Source: Vibrio splendidus (GTDB lineage Bacteria > Pseudomonadota > Gammaproteobacteria > Enterobacterales > Vibrionaceae). Taken from it: a stretch of 64,000 nucleotides of DNA. The stretch is taken from positions 62,001 through 126,000 of the forward strand of contig NZ_LNRF01000008.1 of the NCBI RefSeq assembly GCF_001557875.1, given 5' to 3'. A model generated the notes under the pieces. The model searched no databases and was not told where the DNA came from. It worked only from the letters and a program-made list of their open reading frames with translations. How positions within the stretch are numbered: position 1 is the stretch's first letter; the number at the start of each line of letters is the position of its first letter. The translations under genes were made by a program, and so were the position numbers. Below are positions 24,115-32,615 of this stretch, piece by piece.

Positions 24115-24942
24115 TTGAGCGCCAAATATTCTTATTTAGCTTGGCAAGTGAATACTTCTAGCCCAGCAGAAAAGCTTGTTTTATTGATGCTTGCAGATGG
24201 TGCTGACGAATTCGGCTACACCAATGTATGCCTACAAACAGCAGGTCAACTTTGTGCTCTCTCTACGTTTGGTTTAGCCGACTGTCTTAAGTGTTTAGTC
24301 GACCAAGGTTTTCTCGATAAGGTAAAAGTAGATTATCGAGATCAAAAAGAGATTCACGTTTTCAAAATGCTCATTGAGCAAGAGCAAGCTGCAGCTCACG
24401 TTGAGGTTCAACCGACCAATAGTATTCCGGTCTACTCTACTGCACCTGCACCTGCACCTGCACCTGCACCTGCACCTGCACCTGCACCTGCACCTGCACC
24501 TGCACCTGCACCTGCACCTAAGTTTCAGCCTGCTCCGGCGCCAATGCAACACATGCAGCATGCCCCTCGCCCACAAGGCCGAGGCTCAATGAACAGCAAC
24601 ACCGTTTCAACGCATGATTTGGATGAAGAGATCATTCCAACATGGGCGGAACGTGCGTTTAAATTCTCCGGCCTTGCCGGTGACCATAGTTTAGTATGGA
24701 AGAAATTTGTCCTCTGGTATAAAGCCAAAGCCAATGAACTAATGCCAATATCTCGGATTGAATCCAAGCTACAGTACTGGCTAGTTAACGAGAAGCAAAA
24801 TGAAAGACAACAACAGCAGAAGACCTCTCAATATTCAGGAAATGCAGGACAAGCTCAAGGAAATGGGTATCGACAAAAGCTTAGCCCATCTGAACGCTTC
24901 AGGCAGCAGCTCATTCAAAAAGGCAAAAAGCCAACCTTCTGA
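24115..24942 (+). CDS. dnaT: DnaT-like replication restart protein with Ala-Pro linker
   Basis: This 275-residue protein starts at a TTG, with TGAGAA nine bases upstream. The N-terminal part (1-90, MSAKYSYLAWQVN...AEKLVLLMLAD) looks like a winged-helix module of replication-initiation type. A linker of 13 consecutive Ala-Pro pairs (110-135) follows. The C-terminal part (about 172-230, PTWAERAFKFSGL...SRIESKLQYWLVNEK) resembles the DnaT single-strand-binding domain (E. coli DnaT: EELASFIAYW...WQQKLARSL). DnaT works with PriA/PriB to reload the replicative helicase at stalled forks. The end overlaps the next gene by 143 nt in another frame. Confidence 0.7.
   Translation: MSAKYSYLAWQVNTSSPAEKLVLLMLADGADEFGYTNVCLQTAGQLCALSTFGLADCLKCLVDQGFLDKVKVDYRDQKEIHVFKMLIEQEQAAAHVEVQPTNSIPVYSTAPAPAPAPAPAPAPAPAPAPAPAPAPKFQPAPAPMQHMQHAPRPQGRGSMNSNTVSTHDLDEEIIPTWAERAFKFSGLAGDHSLVWKKFVLWYKAKANELMPISRIESKLQYWLVNEKQNERQQQQKTSQYSGNAGQAQGNGYRQKLSPSERFRQQLIQKGKKPTF
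24442..24519 (+). repeat. GCACCT hexanucleotide repeat, 13 units
   Basis: Thirteen perfect copies of GCACCT lie in frame in the dnaT-like gene and encode (Ala-Pro)13. A six-base unit changes linker length without breaking the frame. Perfect tandem copies are prone to slippage, so the number may vary between isolates. Confidence 0.95.
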
Positions 24943-25657
24943 GCCAGCTCAACCTGTTGTACCTGACGCTACAGTTCTGCCTAAAGATCCAGTAGTACCT
25001 GAAGTTATTGAAGCGCAAAGTACCGATGTGAAAGTAGCGACGGCACAAGCTGCAGGTTCTGGTGCGTCTCAACAAGTGCCTGTTGTTGATCAAGATGCCG
25101 CAGAATTAGAGCTAACAGATTGGTGTATCCATGTGTTCGGTTCTTTTTTGAGCGTATACGAAACACAGTGGGAATATCAGTACGGTAGTGAGCCAAGTGG
25201 TAAGTTCATCGAATTTGCCAACTCTGTTGATTCAGACGGCCTAAACCGTGTGCTAATGCACTGTCATGAGCGTATTCAACTAGGCAACAGTTGGCCACCG
25301 CAAATGGGTGAGCTTTGGATTCTGAAAGATTCTTTGACTGAAGAAGAGCTGTTGGATAGCCGTATTCGTGTGTTGTCGCGCACTGCCGTCAACAAGATTG
25401 AGAAGTGGTTAATCCAAAACAAACTGTACGACTTGAAGCGTACGGCTGAAAACAAGCTTGATGCTCTGTTTAAGAAGTACTACTTGGAAGCGAAGCGTTT
25501 AGATGAGAAAGGCATGCTAGAAACGGAATTGCCGCAATTCCTGCTTGCTGCTAACTCAGTCAAGAACCTGAACGACTTGAAACGCGAAGAGTACGAAAGC
25601 CAACATGGCAAAGCACTTAATCCGCGAATTCAACAGATTCTAAACAGCAAAAAGTAA
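24800..25657 (+). CDS. Conserved-type hypothetical protein overlapping dnaT
   Basis: The frame opens with ATG at 24800 (285 residues). Internal ATGs at 24842 and 24863 are also possible, each with AGGA too close for a normal ribosome site. All of these starts lie inside the dnaT-like gene, so an overlap of 80-143 nt in a different frame is unavoidable. The protein has a helical N-terminus (NIQEMQDKLKEMGIDKSLAH), a Pro/Val/Ala-rich linker, and a C-terminal domain from about residue 100 (ELTDWCIHVFGSF...ETQWEYQYG). The latter resembles helicase-loader or replication-accessory proteins in its place next to DnaT, but I cannot name the family. It is followed by a strong terminator. Confidence 0.75.
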   Translation: MKDNNSRRPLNIQEMQDKLKEMGIDKSLAHLNASGSSSFKKAKSQPSEPAQPVVPDATVLPKDPVVPEVIEAQSTDVKVATAQAAGSGASQQVPVVDQDAAELELTDWCIHVFGSFLSVYETQWEYQYGSEPSGKFIEFANSVDSDGLNRVLMHCHERIQLGNSWPPQMGELWILKDSLTEEELLDSRIRVLSRTAVNKIEKWLIQNKLYDLKRTAENKLDALFKKYYLEAKRLDEKGMLETELPQFLLAANSVKNLNDLKREEYESQHGKALNPRIQQILNSKK

Positions 25658-25720
25658 TCGCCCGTCCGCTGTCTATTGTAAAAAAGACAGCAGAGACAAC
25701 ACAATCAATAGATACAAAAA

Positions 25721-25746
25721 TGCCAGCTATCAAGCTGGCATTTTTT
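25721..25746. terminator. Intrinsic terminator between convergent genes
   Basis: TGCCAGCT and AGCTGGCA form a perfect stem with a 4-nt loop, preceded by AAAAA and followed by TTTTTT. It serves both the gene ending at 25657 and the opposing porin-like gene ending at 25809. Confidence 0.85.
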
Positions 25747-25808
25747 ATGAATTCTACGAACTCTTTCACGACTAACCGACCGCTATTTACGATCGCCTTA
25801 CTGATTGC

Positions 25809-26303
25809 TTACAGTAGGTGGATAGTCGCGTTTAGCGTGAATACGCCTGAGTCGTCATCTTTCATTTTGAAGTTTTGGTAGCTAGCGCCTACAGATAGTG
25901 GACCAAAGATGAAGTATTCTGCGCCTACACCGTACATTACATCCTCACCTGATTGATTGAAGCCGTCAGATTTAAGATCGTAAGTGTGCACACCAGCCTT
26001 CGCGTATACGTGAAGAGGACCGAAGTCGATGCTTGGTTTGATCGCTAGGTAAGCAGTGCTTGCATCTAGGTTTGTAAGGTCACGGTTGCCGTACTTAACG
26101 CTGTCGAAAGAACCTAGATCCCAGTAACCCGCTTCAATACCGATTAGTGGCAGGATGCCTGTACCCACGTGGATACCCATCGCTGTTTCTTCTTCATTAC
26201 CTAATGAGTTTTGACCACCCATTACGCCGCCGTACAACCAAGAATCAGCCATTGCTGTTGAAGATGCACCTAGCAGTGCTAGTGCCAATAACGTTTTTTT
26301 CAT
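25809..26303 (-). CDS. Small outer-membrane beta-barrel protein
   Basis: This 164-residue protein has a signal peptide cleaved after AMA (residue 19). The mature part shows about eight amphipathic strands (for example LYGGVMGGQ, GIEAGYWDLG, YAKAGVHTYDL, LSVGASYQNFKM). It ends in LNATIHLL, a C-terminal pattern close to the barrel-insertion signal. Size and strand number match the eight-stranded OmpA-barrel/OmpX-like group. No enzyme motif is present. Role unknown, probably structural or adhesive. Confidence 0.8.
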   Translation of the reverse strand: MKKTLLALALLGASSTAMADSWLYGGVMGGQNSLGNEEETAMGIHVGTGILPLIGIEAGYWDLGSFDSVKYGNRDLTNLDASTAYLAIKPSIDFGPLHVYAKAGVHTYDLKSDGFNQSGEDVMYGVGAEYFIFGPLSVGASYQNFKMKDDDSGVFTLNATIHLL

Positions 26304-26446
26304 ATTCGACCTTTTTCGTCCTAGTGGCAGGCCTTGAGTGGTAATAAATTGCCACCAAGTCGCCCTGTATGTAATAACTATTCAATTAGTAATGCAATAA
26401 GCAAGATTTATACCTAAACCTTGCTATTGCGTCTAGCTTTATTCCT

Positions 26447-29400
26447 TTAGCAAGCATCAATCGCGTTTTTAACACGCTTATCTGATACTGGGTAAGGCGT
26501 ACCGAGCTGCTGTGCGAAGAAGCTTACACGAAGCTCTTCTATCATCCAACGCACCTCTTTTACATTTTCTGGAACCGCGATCCCTTTTGGAATTTTATTC
26601 AGCAGTTCTTTGTAATCATTCATTACTGACTCAACTTTGATCATATGAAGACGATCTTTGTTCGGGTCAATTGGCAGTTTTTCCATGCGGCGTTCAATCG
26701 CTCTCATATAGCGTAGAATATCCGGCAGGCGTTTCCACCCACATTCTGTGGAAAAACCCTTAAAAATCAAGCCTTCTACCTGAGCTTTTATATCCGAAAG
26801 TGCGAATGCCATAGAAAGATCAACACGGCCTTTTAGCTTCTTACTGATACTGAATGCCGTGGTTAAGATGGTTTCAACTTGTTGAGCAATCTCAACTACC
26901 GTATCACCCAACTCTGCACGTACGTGCTCTTTCAGTGCTTCAAACTGCTCTGGTTCCCAAACTAAACCGCCTTTCTCTTCAATCAGCTTATCAATACCAC
27001 AAGCGATACAGTCATCGATTAAATCAAGTACTTGTCCGTATGGGTTGAAGTACAAACCAAGTTTCGATTTGTTCGGCAAGTTCGAGTGCAAGTATTTGAT
27101 CGGCGATGGTACGTTCAACAAGATTAAACGACGCTGACCCGATTTCATTGCAGAGATCTGCTCTTGCTCGGTCTCGAACAATTTGATCTCTACGCTGTCT
27201 TTGGTATCCACCAGCGCAGGGAAAGCTTTAACATCGTAGCCGCCACGCTTCTGTTGGTAGACTTTTGGTAGCTCACCAAAGCTCCACGTATGCAGGTTTT
27301 GCTGCTCAATATCGTCGTCAGCAACCTTAGAAAGCGTTTCTTGAACCTTGTCTTTCAGGCTCTCTTTTAGCTCATGCAGATCTTTCTGTTCTTTCAGCTT
27401 ACGCTTGCGATGATCTACAGCGCGGAATGTTACCTTTAAGTGCTCTGGAATCTGGTCTAACTTCCAGTCATCACGTACCACTTCCACGCCAGTCATACGA
27501 CGTAGCTCTTTCTCAAGAGAATCCAACAGCGGAGCTTCAAGTGGCGTAACACGTGCCAAGAATGCATCGGCGTAGTTTGGCGCAGGCACAAAGTTACGGC
27601 GTAGCGTTTTAGGTAACGACTTAATCAAGCTAATCACTAGCTCTTGACGTAGACCCGGGATCTGCCAATCAAAACCGTTCTGGTCAATCTGGTTCAAGAT
27701 AGGTAGCGGAATATGGACCGTTACACCATCGTTATCATCGCCCGGCTCAAATTGGTAGCTTAGCTTGAGCTTGATACCGTTTTGGTGCCAGAAGTTCGGG
27801 TAATCCAAATCGGTAACGTGGCTTGCATCACCTCTGAATAGCATCGACTTTTCAAAGTTCAGCAGATCGGGGGTTTTTTGACTGGTCTTCTTCCACCATG
27901 TATCGAAGTGACGGCCTGAAACAGCCTCTTCGCCAACACGCTGGTCATAGAAATCGAACAGTTCATCATCATCGATCAAGATGTCACGACGACGCGATTT
28001 ATGCTCAAGCTCTTCCACTTCTTGTAGAAGCTTGCGATTCTGCTTGAAGAAGGCGTGTTTGGTTTCCCACTCACCTTCTACTAATGCACTACGCACGAAC
28101 AACTCGCGGCTGACGGTTGCATCAATCGCACCGTAGTTCACCAAACGTTTAGGAACAATTGGGATTCCGTAAAGCATCACTTTTTCGTGTGCCATTACCG
28201 CTGCTTGCTTCTTCGACCAGTGTGGTTCGCTGTAGCTGCGTTTGATCAGGTGTTTCGCCAGTGGCTCAATCCATTCAGGTTGAATCTTCGCAATCACCCG
28301 ACCCCAAAGTTTCGAGGTTTCCACCAACTCGGCAGACATGATCCACTTAGGCTGTTTCTTAAATAGGCCAGACGCTGGGAAGATATGGAAGCGAGCATTA
28401 CGTGCACCTTGATATTCATTCTTCTCTTGGTCTTTCATACCGATGTGCGAAAGCAGACCTGATAGCAATGAGATGTGAATACCATCGTAGCTACCCGGTT
28501 CTGTATTCAACTTAGTATCCAGTTCACGCATTGCTTGATGAATTTGGAAGTACACATCTTGCCATTCACGGATACGTAAGTAGTTCAGGTAATCTTGCTT
28601 ACACTGTTTGCGGAACTGGTTGCTCGATAGCGCTTTTTGCTGCTGCTTAATGTAGTCCCACAGGTTCACAAACGTGATGAAGTCAGACTCTTTATCGAAG
28701 AAACGCTTGTGCTTGTCATCAGACGATTGTTGCTTATCTGATGGACGCTCACGCGGATCTTGAATCGACAACGCAGACGCAATCACCATCACTTCGTGTA
28801 GGCATCGGTTACGTGGCGCTTCAATTACCATACGTGCTAAACGCGGATCGATAGGCAGTTTCGCCAGCTTACGACCAATCGCGGTTAGCTTCTTCTTGTC
28901 ATCGCCGTGGTTCTTGTTTTTGTTTGCAGACGGTTCAACGGTCGCGATCGCACCAAGCTCTTCAAGCAGCCTTACACCATCTTGAATGTTGCGCTTATCG
29001 GGCGCTTCAACAAATGGGAACGCTTGAATGTCGCCTAAGCCTAGCGCTGTCATCTGAAGAATTACAGAAGCCAAGTTAGTGCGAAGAATCTCTGGGTCCG
29101 TAAACTCTGGGCGCGATTCGAAATCTTCCTCTGAGTACAGACGAATACAGATACCTTCCGCAACACGACCACAACGACCTTTACGCTGGTTAGCACTCGC
29201 TTGAGAGACAGGCTCAATCGGTAGGCGTTGTACCTTAGTACGGTAGCTATAGCGGCTAATGCGCGCCGTACCCGGGTCGATAACATACTTGATGCCCGGA
29301 ACCGTTAACGAGGTTTCTGCCACGTTGGTTGCCAGCACGATACGTCGACCAGTATGAGACTGGAAGATACGGTTCTGCTCACCTGCCGATAGACGTGCGT

Positions 29401-30514
29401 AAAGCGGAACAATTTCAGTATCACGAAGGTTACGTTTGCTCAATGCATCTGCAGTATCACGAATCTCTCGCTCACCGTTCATGAAGATCAAGATATCGCC
29501 AAGGCCTTCATCACACAGCTCATCAACGGCTTCAAAGATGCCTTCGATTTGGTCGCGGTCTGAATCACTGTCATCACCACCTAGTGGGCGGTAACGCGTA
29601 TCTACTGGGTAAGTACGGCCAGAGACTTCAATGATTGGTGCATTATTGAAGTGCTTAGAGAAACGCTCTGGGTCAATGGTTGCCGATGTGATGATCACTT
29701 TCAGATCAGGACGCTTTGGCAGCAGCTCTTTCAGGTAACCCATGATGAAATCGATGTTCAAGCTACGTTCGTGCGCTTCATCGATGATGATGGTGTCGTA
29801 CTGGCTTAAGAAACGATCGTGTTGAATTTCCGCCAGTAGAATACCGTCGGTCATCAATTTAATTTGGGTGTTGTCAGAGATTTGATCGTTGAATCGAACC
29901 TTATAACCAACGAAGTCACCCAGCTGTGTTTCCATCTCTTCAGCAATACGGTTCGCAACCGAACGTGCAGCAAGACGACGAGGCTGAGTATGACCAATTA
30001 GGCCAAAGCGGCCGCGGCCAAGCTCAGAACAGATTTTTGGTAGCTGAGTGGTTTTACCCGAACCCGTTTCACCCGCCACGATAACCACTTGGTTTTCAGC
30101 GATGGCTTTCGCGATGTCTTCGCGCTTTTGGCTAACAGGAAGAATTTCTGGATATTCAATCGTTGGTTTCTGTGCAGCTCGCTGAGTTGCTGTCATCATC
30201 GACTTAGCAATGTCTAACGCAATCTCATCAAAGACAGCGTGCTTAGCTTGTTCGTTCTTAATTTTACTCGCACCAGCAATTCGCTTACTCAAACGGAAGC
30301 GATCGCGCATCATACATTCGTTGAGCGCTTTACGAAGAGAGGCTGGGCTATTCTGAGATGATTTGTTGTTTGTCGCTGATTGTTCAGCTTTTTTGGCATT
30401 TGATTGTTCAGCAGATTTTTTCGATGCAGCTTTGTGTGGCTTGGCTTTGCTCTGTGAAGAACTTGGCTGTGCTGCATTCTTGTTGTTATCTGCTTTTTCC
30501 GGAGACGAAGTCAA
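26447..30514 (-). CDS. hrpA: ATP-dependent RNA helicase HrpA
   Basis: This 1355-residue DEAH/RHA-type helicase acts in RNA metabolism and ribosome rescue in E. coli. An N-terminal low-complexity tail rich in Lys, Ser, Ala and Gln (about 1-60) precedes the core. Core motifs are GETGSGKTTQLPK (motif I), DEAH followed by ERS (motif II), SAT (motif III) and NQRKGRCGRVAEG (motif VI). Winged-helix, ratchet and OB-like domains follow, and the long C-terminal extension (DUF3418-type) is specific to HrpA. It is slightly longer than the 1300-residue E. coli protein, mainly through the N-terminal tail. It is transcribed alone. Confidence 0.97.
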   Translation of the reverse strand: MTSSPEKADNNKNAAQPSSSQSKAKPHKAASKKSAEQSNAKKAEQSATNNKSSQNSPASLRKALNECMMRDRFRLSKRIAGASKIKNEQAKHAVFDEIALDIAKSMMTATQRAAQKPTIEYPEILPVSQKREDIAKAIAENQVVIVAGETGSGKTTQLPKICSELGRGRFGLIGHTQPRRLAARSVANRIAEEMETQLGDFVGYKVRFNDQISDNTQIKLMTDGILLAEIQHDRFLSQYDTIIIDEAHERSLNIDFIMGYLKELLPKRPDLKVIITSATIDPERFSKHFNNAPIIEVSGRTYPVDTRYRPLGGDDSDSDRDQIEGIFEAVDELCDEGLGDILIFMNGEREIRDTADALSKRNLRDTEIVPLYARLSAGEQNRIFQSHTGRRIVLATNVAETSLTVPGIKYVIDPGTARISRYSYRTKVQRLPIEPVSQASANQRKGRCGRVAEGICIRLYSEEDFESRPEFTDPEILRTNLASVILQMTALGLGDIQAFPFVEAPDKRNIQDGVRLLEELGAIATVEPSANKNKNHGDDKKKLTAIGRKLAKLPIDPRLARMVIEAPRNRCLHEVMVIASALSIQDPRERPSDKQQSSDDKHKRFFDKESDFITFVNLWDYIKQQQKALSSNQFRKQCKQDYLNYLRIREWQDVYFQIHQAMRELDTKLNTEPGSYDGIHISLLSGLLSHIGMKDQEKNEYQGARNARFHIFPASGLFKKQPKWIMSAELVETSKLWGRVIAKIQPEWIEPLAKHLIKRSYSEPHWSKKQAAVMAHEKVMLYGIPIVPKRLVNYGAIDATVSRELFVRSALVEGEWETKHAFFKQNRKLLQEVEELEHKSRRRDILIDDDELFDFYDQRVGEEAVSGRHFDTWWKKTSQKTPDLLNFEKSMLFRGDASHVTDLDYPNFWHQNGIKLKLSYQFEPGDDNDGVTVHIPLPILNQIDQNGFDWQIPGLRQELVISLIKSLPKTLRRNFVPAPNYADAFLARVTPLEAPLLDSLEKELRRMTGVEVVRDDWKLDQIPEHLKVTFRAVDHRKRKLKEQKDLHELKESLKDKVQETLSKVADDDIEQQNLHTWSFGELPKVYQQKRGGYDVKAFPALVDTKDSVEIKLFETEQEQISAMKSGQRRLILLNVPSPIKYLHSNLPNKSKLGLYFNPYGQVLDLIDDCIACGIDKLIEEKGGLVWEPEQFEALKEHVRAELGDTVVEIAQQVETILTTAFSISKKLKGRVDLSMAFALSDIKAQVEGLIFKGFSTECGWKRLPDILRYMRAIERRMEKLPIDPNKDRLHMIKVESVMNDYKELLNKIPKGIAVPENVKEVRWMIEELRVSFFAQQLGTPYPVSDKRVKNAIDAC

Positions 30515-30577
30515 AGCGTGTCCTATTCTTGTACTTATTAAACTCGCGCGATTATATCACAAGTCTCAAACAAAAAA

Positions 30578-30613
30578 GCCTGACAGCAAAGGGAAAACCT
30601 TTTGCTATCAGGC
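30578..30613 (-). terminator. Terminator-like hairpin between hrpA and the MipA/OmpV gene
   Basis: GCCTGACAGCAAAGG and CCTTTTGCTATCAGGC pair with minor mismatches around a GAAAA loop. On the minus strand the stem is followed by TTTTTTG, so it ends transcription of the MipA/OmpV-like gene before hrpA. Confidence 0.8.
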
Positions 30614-30740
30614 TGATTAATCACGCTAACACTCGCAGGAGCTATGAAAGCGAGGTCAAATGTAAGTTGTACTTAGCAAATTACGGCTAAAAGCTGCCGT
30701 TAAATACCCTATCTATAAATACGACCGTTAAAAGCTGCGC

Positions 30741-32054
30741 TTAAAACTCATATTGAAAGTAAACCGTGTTGTAGTTACTGCCGCCTTTGATTCGTCCGAA
30801 CTGAGACGCGTTTTCAAAGATCGCAGAACGGTGATGTAATGAATAACCGAACCATAAGTTGTTCAAGTCATTCTTACCAATCAAATCACCTACGTTAACG
30901 TCAAATGAGAAGTCTAAGTAGTTCAACAGGTGGCTGGCTGTGTAACCTTTACGATCCATCTCAGAGCCTTCGATATAAGTAATCGAATCTATGTAGGACA
31001 TACCTTCTGCTACACCAAATCGCCATTGTGTTGGCCAATTGAATGTGTAGTAAGCCTTAATAGCAATGATGTATTCCGTGCTACTGGATTGAACGTCTGA
31101 ACTCCAGTGATGCGCAATACCCGGCGTTAGATAAATATCCAACGGGAAACCAAAGATCTCATCCGTTAAAGGGTGACCATAAAAGAACGATGTGAGTTGG
31201 TTGTTGTATTCGTCTTTCTCCGCGTTGAACTTCATGATGTCGCCAATGTTCGATGGCGTTGCCCAACCGTGTGCAACACGCAGATAAGGTGCGTTACTTA
31301 ACTTAGGTTTGGGTGCTTTCTCTTTGTCGTTGAAGAAACCAAAGCCAAGGTACAGTTCACCTTGATAACGATCTTCAACCACTGACGAATCGTAGGCGTT
31401 ATCGTCTAGTCGAGTCACACTGGTTGAACCCAATAAGTACAAGTTCGAAATCACATGGTAACGGGCTTCTACACCGACATTCAGATCAACACCGGCACCA
31501 ATGGTTTCATTACCAGCTGAGTAATACTCACTGTTGAAATCAGCGCTTTTATAACGAAGTGTCGCGCTTGGGTAAAACTCCCAGTCTCCGGTTTCATACT
31601 TAGCTTTCGCTCGTAAGTTACCGTGAAGGTTAAATTCACTGTCACTCATTAATTCCGTCTCGACAGACCAAGGGCCATCAAGTTGGTAAGTCAGTTGAGC
31701 ACCAAAATCCGCAGTGTCGCCTTCAATCGCGTTCTGCTCAGATGCTGGGATATCAATAAAGCGCATGCGAGAGATAGCATTGAAAGACCATTTCTCGTCA
31801 TCGGTTTGATAGAGATAGGCTCCCATCTCAGTACCATCAATGAACACATAGTCGTTCTTGAAAAATAGCATTGGAACAAAAGAGCTAACCGTTTGGTCCC
31901 CACCTGACGTGTCGTAAGGAATACTGGCGGTACGAAACATCGCCGCAATCCCCCACTCTTGCTCTTCAGCAGCCCACAGGTTAGTGCTTAAGAAAGCGCT
32001 ACTTAGTAAAACCACGCCAGATGAAGTGAGAGTCGGTAAATATTTGAGCTTCAT
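30741..32054 (-). CDS. MipA/OmpV family outer-membrane protein
   Basis: From the ATG at 32054 the protein has 437 residues with a good signal peptide (MKLKYLP...LWAAEE). An in-frame ATG 20 codons earlier would bury the signal. The mature part matches the MipA/OmpV pattern: an early GIAAMFRTASIPYDT strand, VPMLFFKNDYVFIDGTEMG, then repeated aromatic beta strands, ending in VYFQYEF. It is longer than the usual 250-residue MipA, with extra strands in the second half. MipA in E. coli scaffolds murein hydrolases. OmpV proteins of vibrios are linked to adhesion and osmotic response. The role here is uncertain. Confidence 0.7.
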   Translation of the reverse strand: MKLKYLPTLTSSGVVLLSSAFLSTNLWAAEEQEWGIAAMFRTASIPYDTSGGDQTVSSFVPMLFFKNDYVFIDGTEMGAYLYQTDDEKWSFNAISRMRFIDIPASEQNAIEGDTADFGAQLTYQLDGPWSVETELMSDSEFNLHGNLRAKAKYETGDWEFYPSATLRYKSADFNSEYYSAGNETIGAGVDLNVGVEARYHVISNLYLLGSTSVTRLDDNAYDSSVVEDRYQGELYLGFGFFNDKEKAPKPKLSNAPYLRVAHGWATPSNIGDIMKFNAEKDEYNNQLTSFFYGHPLTDEIFGFPLDIYLTPGIAHHWSSDVQSSSTEYIIAIKAYYTFNWPTQWRFGVAEGMSYIDSITYIEGSEMDRKGYTASHLLNYLDFSFDVNVGDLIGKNDLNNLWFGYSLHHRSAIFENASQFGRIKGGSNYNTVYFQYEF

Positions 32055-32189
32055 TCTTATATAATTACTCTTTGTAATAAATATTGTGTTACTGAATAGA
32101 CATATATTAGCCATGACGGCTAACTATTTTTAGGTTTGATCGGCATTGACCGTTACAATGTAGAATATTCTCGGTTAAATGAAAGTATT

Positions 32190-32591
32190 GTGAAAGTCTC
32201 CGAATTACAAAACATTATAGATCACTTACCCAAATATTCCGATCCAGATATTGTTATGGGTGAGGCGTGGCTACCCGAACGCTTGGTGAATACCAACCTA
32301 GACGGCGATATGCTATTCCTTGAATTTGATAATGCCCCTGAAGACAATCAAGGGGATGAAGAAGGCCGCGGTTTTGTTGAACACGAAATCGCGATGATTC
32401 GTGAAAAACTGGAGCAGGTGTTAGACGACACATCCGACACCAAGACAAAAGCCGATGCCCTATTGGCAATATTTCTAATGGGCCATGAACTTTCTAGCTC
32501 GGAAGTTATCGAAATACTTGAAACAACAGAGTCTGAAACGAGTGAGCCTCAAACGAATAAGCTCGAATTAATAGAACACCACGACGACTAG
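32190..32591 (+). CDS. Acidic hypothetical protein
   Basis: I prefer the GTG at 32190 (GAAAG five bases upstream), giving 133 residues. A TTG at 32136 is in frame and would add 18. The protein is rich in Glu and Asp and has no cysteine, signal or membrane span. The N-terminal part (KVSELQNIIDHLPKYSDPD, then GEAWLPERLV) seems structured, and the C-terminus is a Glu/Thr/Ser tail. It precedes the PhoD-type gene by 24 nt in the same direction and may be co-expressed with it. Family not recognised. Confidence 0.6.
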   Translation: MKVSELQNIIDHLPKYSDPDIVMGEAWLPERLVNTNLDGDMLFLEFDNAPEDNQGDEEGRGFVEHEIAMIREKLEQVLDDTSDTKTKADALLAIFLMGHELSSSEVIEILETTESETSEPQTNKLELIEHHDD

Positions 32592-32615
32592 CCACTAACG
32601 ATTTTAGGTACCGTA

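Noticed and set aside
24442..24519. Possible CRISPR-like array
   Set aside because: The units are contiguous hexamers in a coding region with no spacers and no cas genes nearby.
24295..24592. Arg/Cys and Leu/His repeat proteins in other frames
   Set aside because: These are translations of the GCACCT hexamer array in other frames, not genes.
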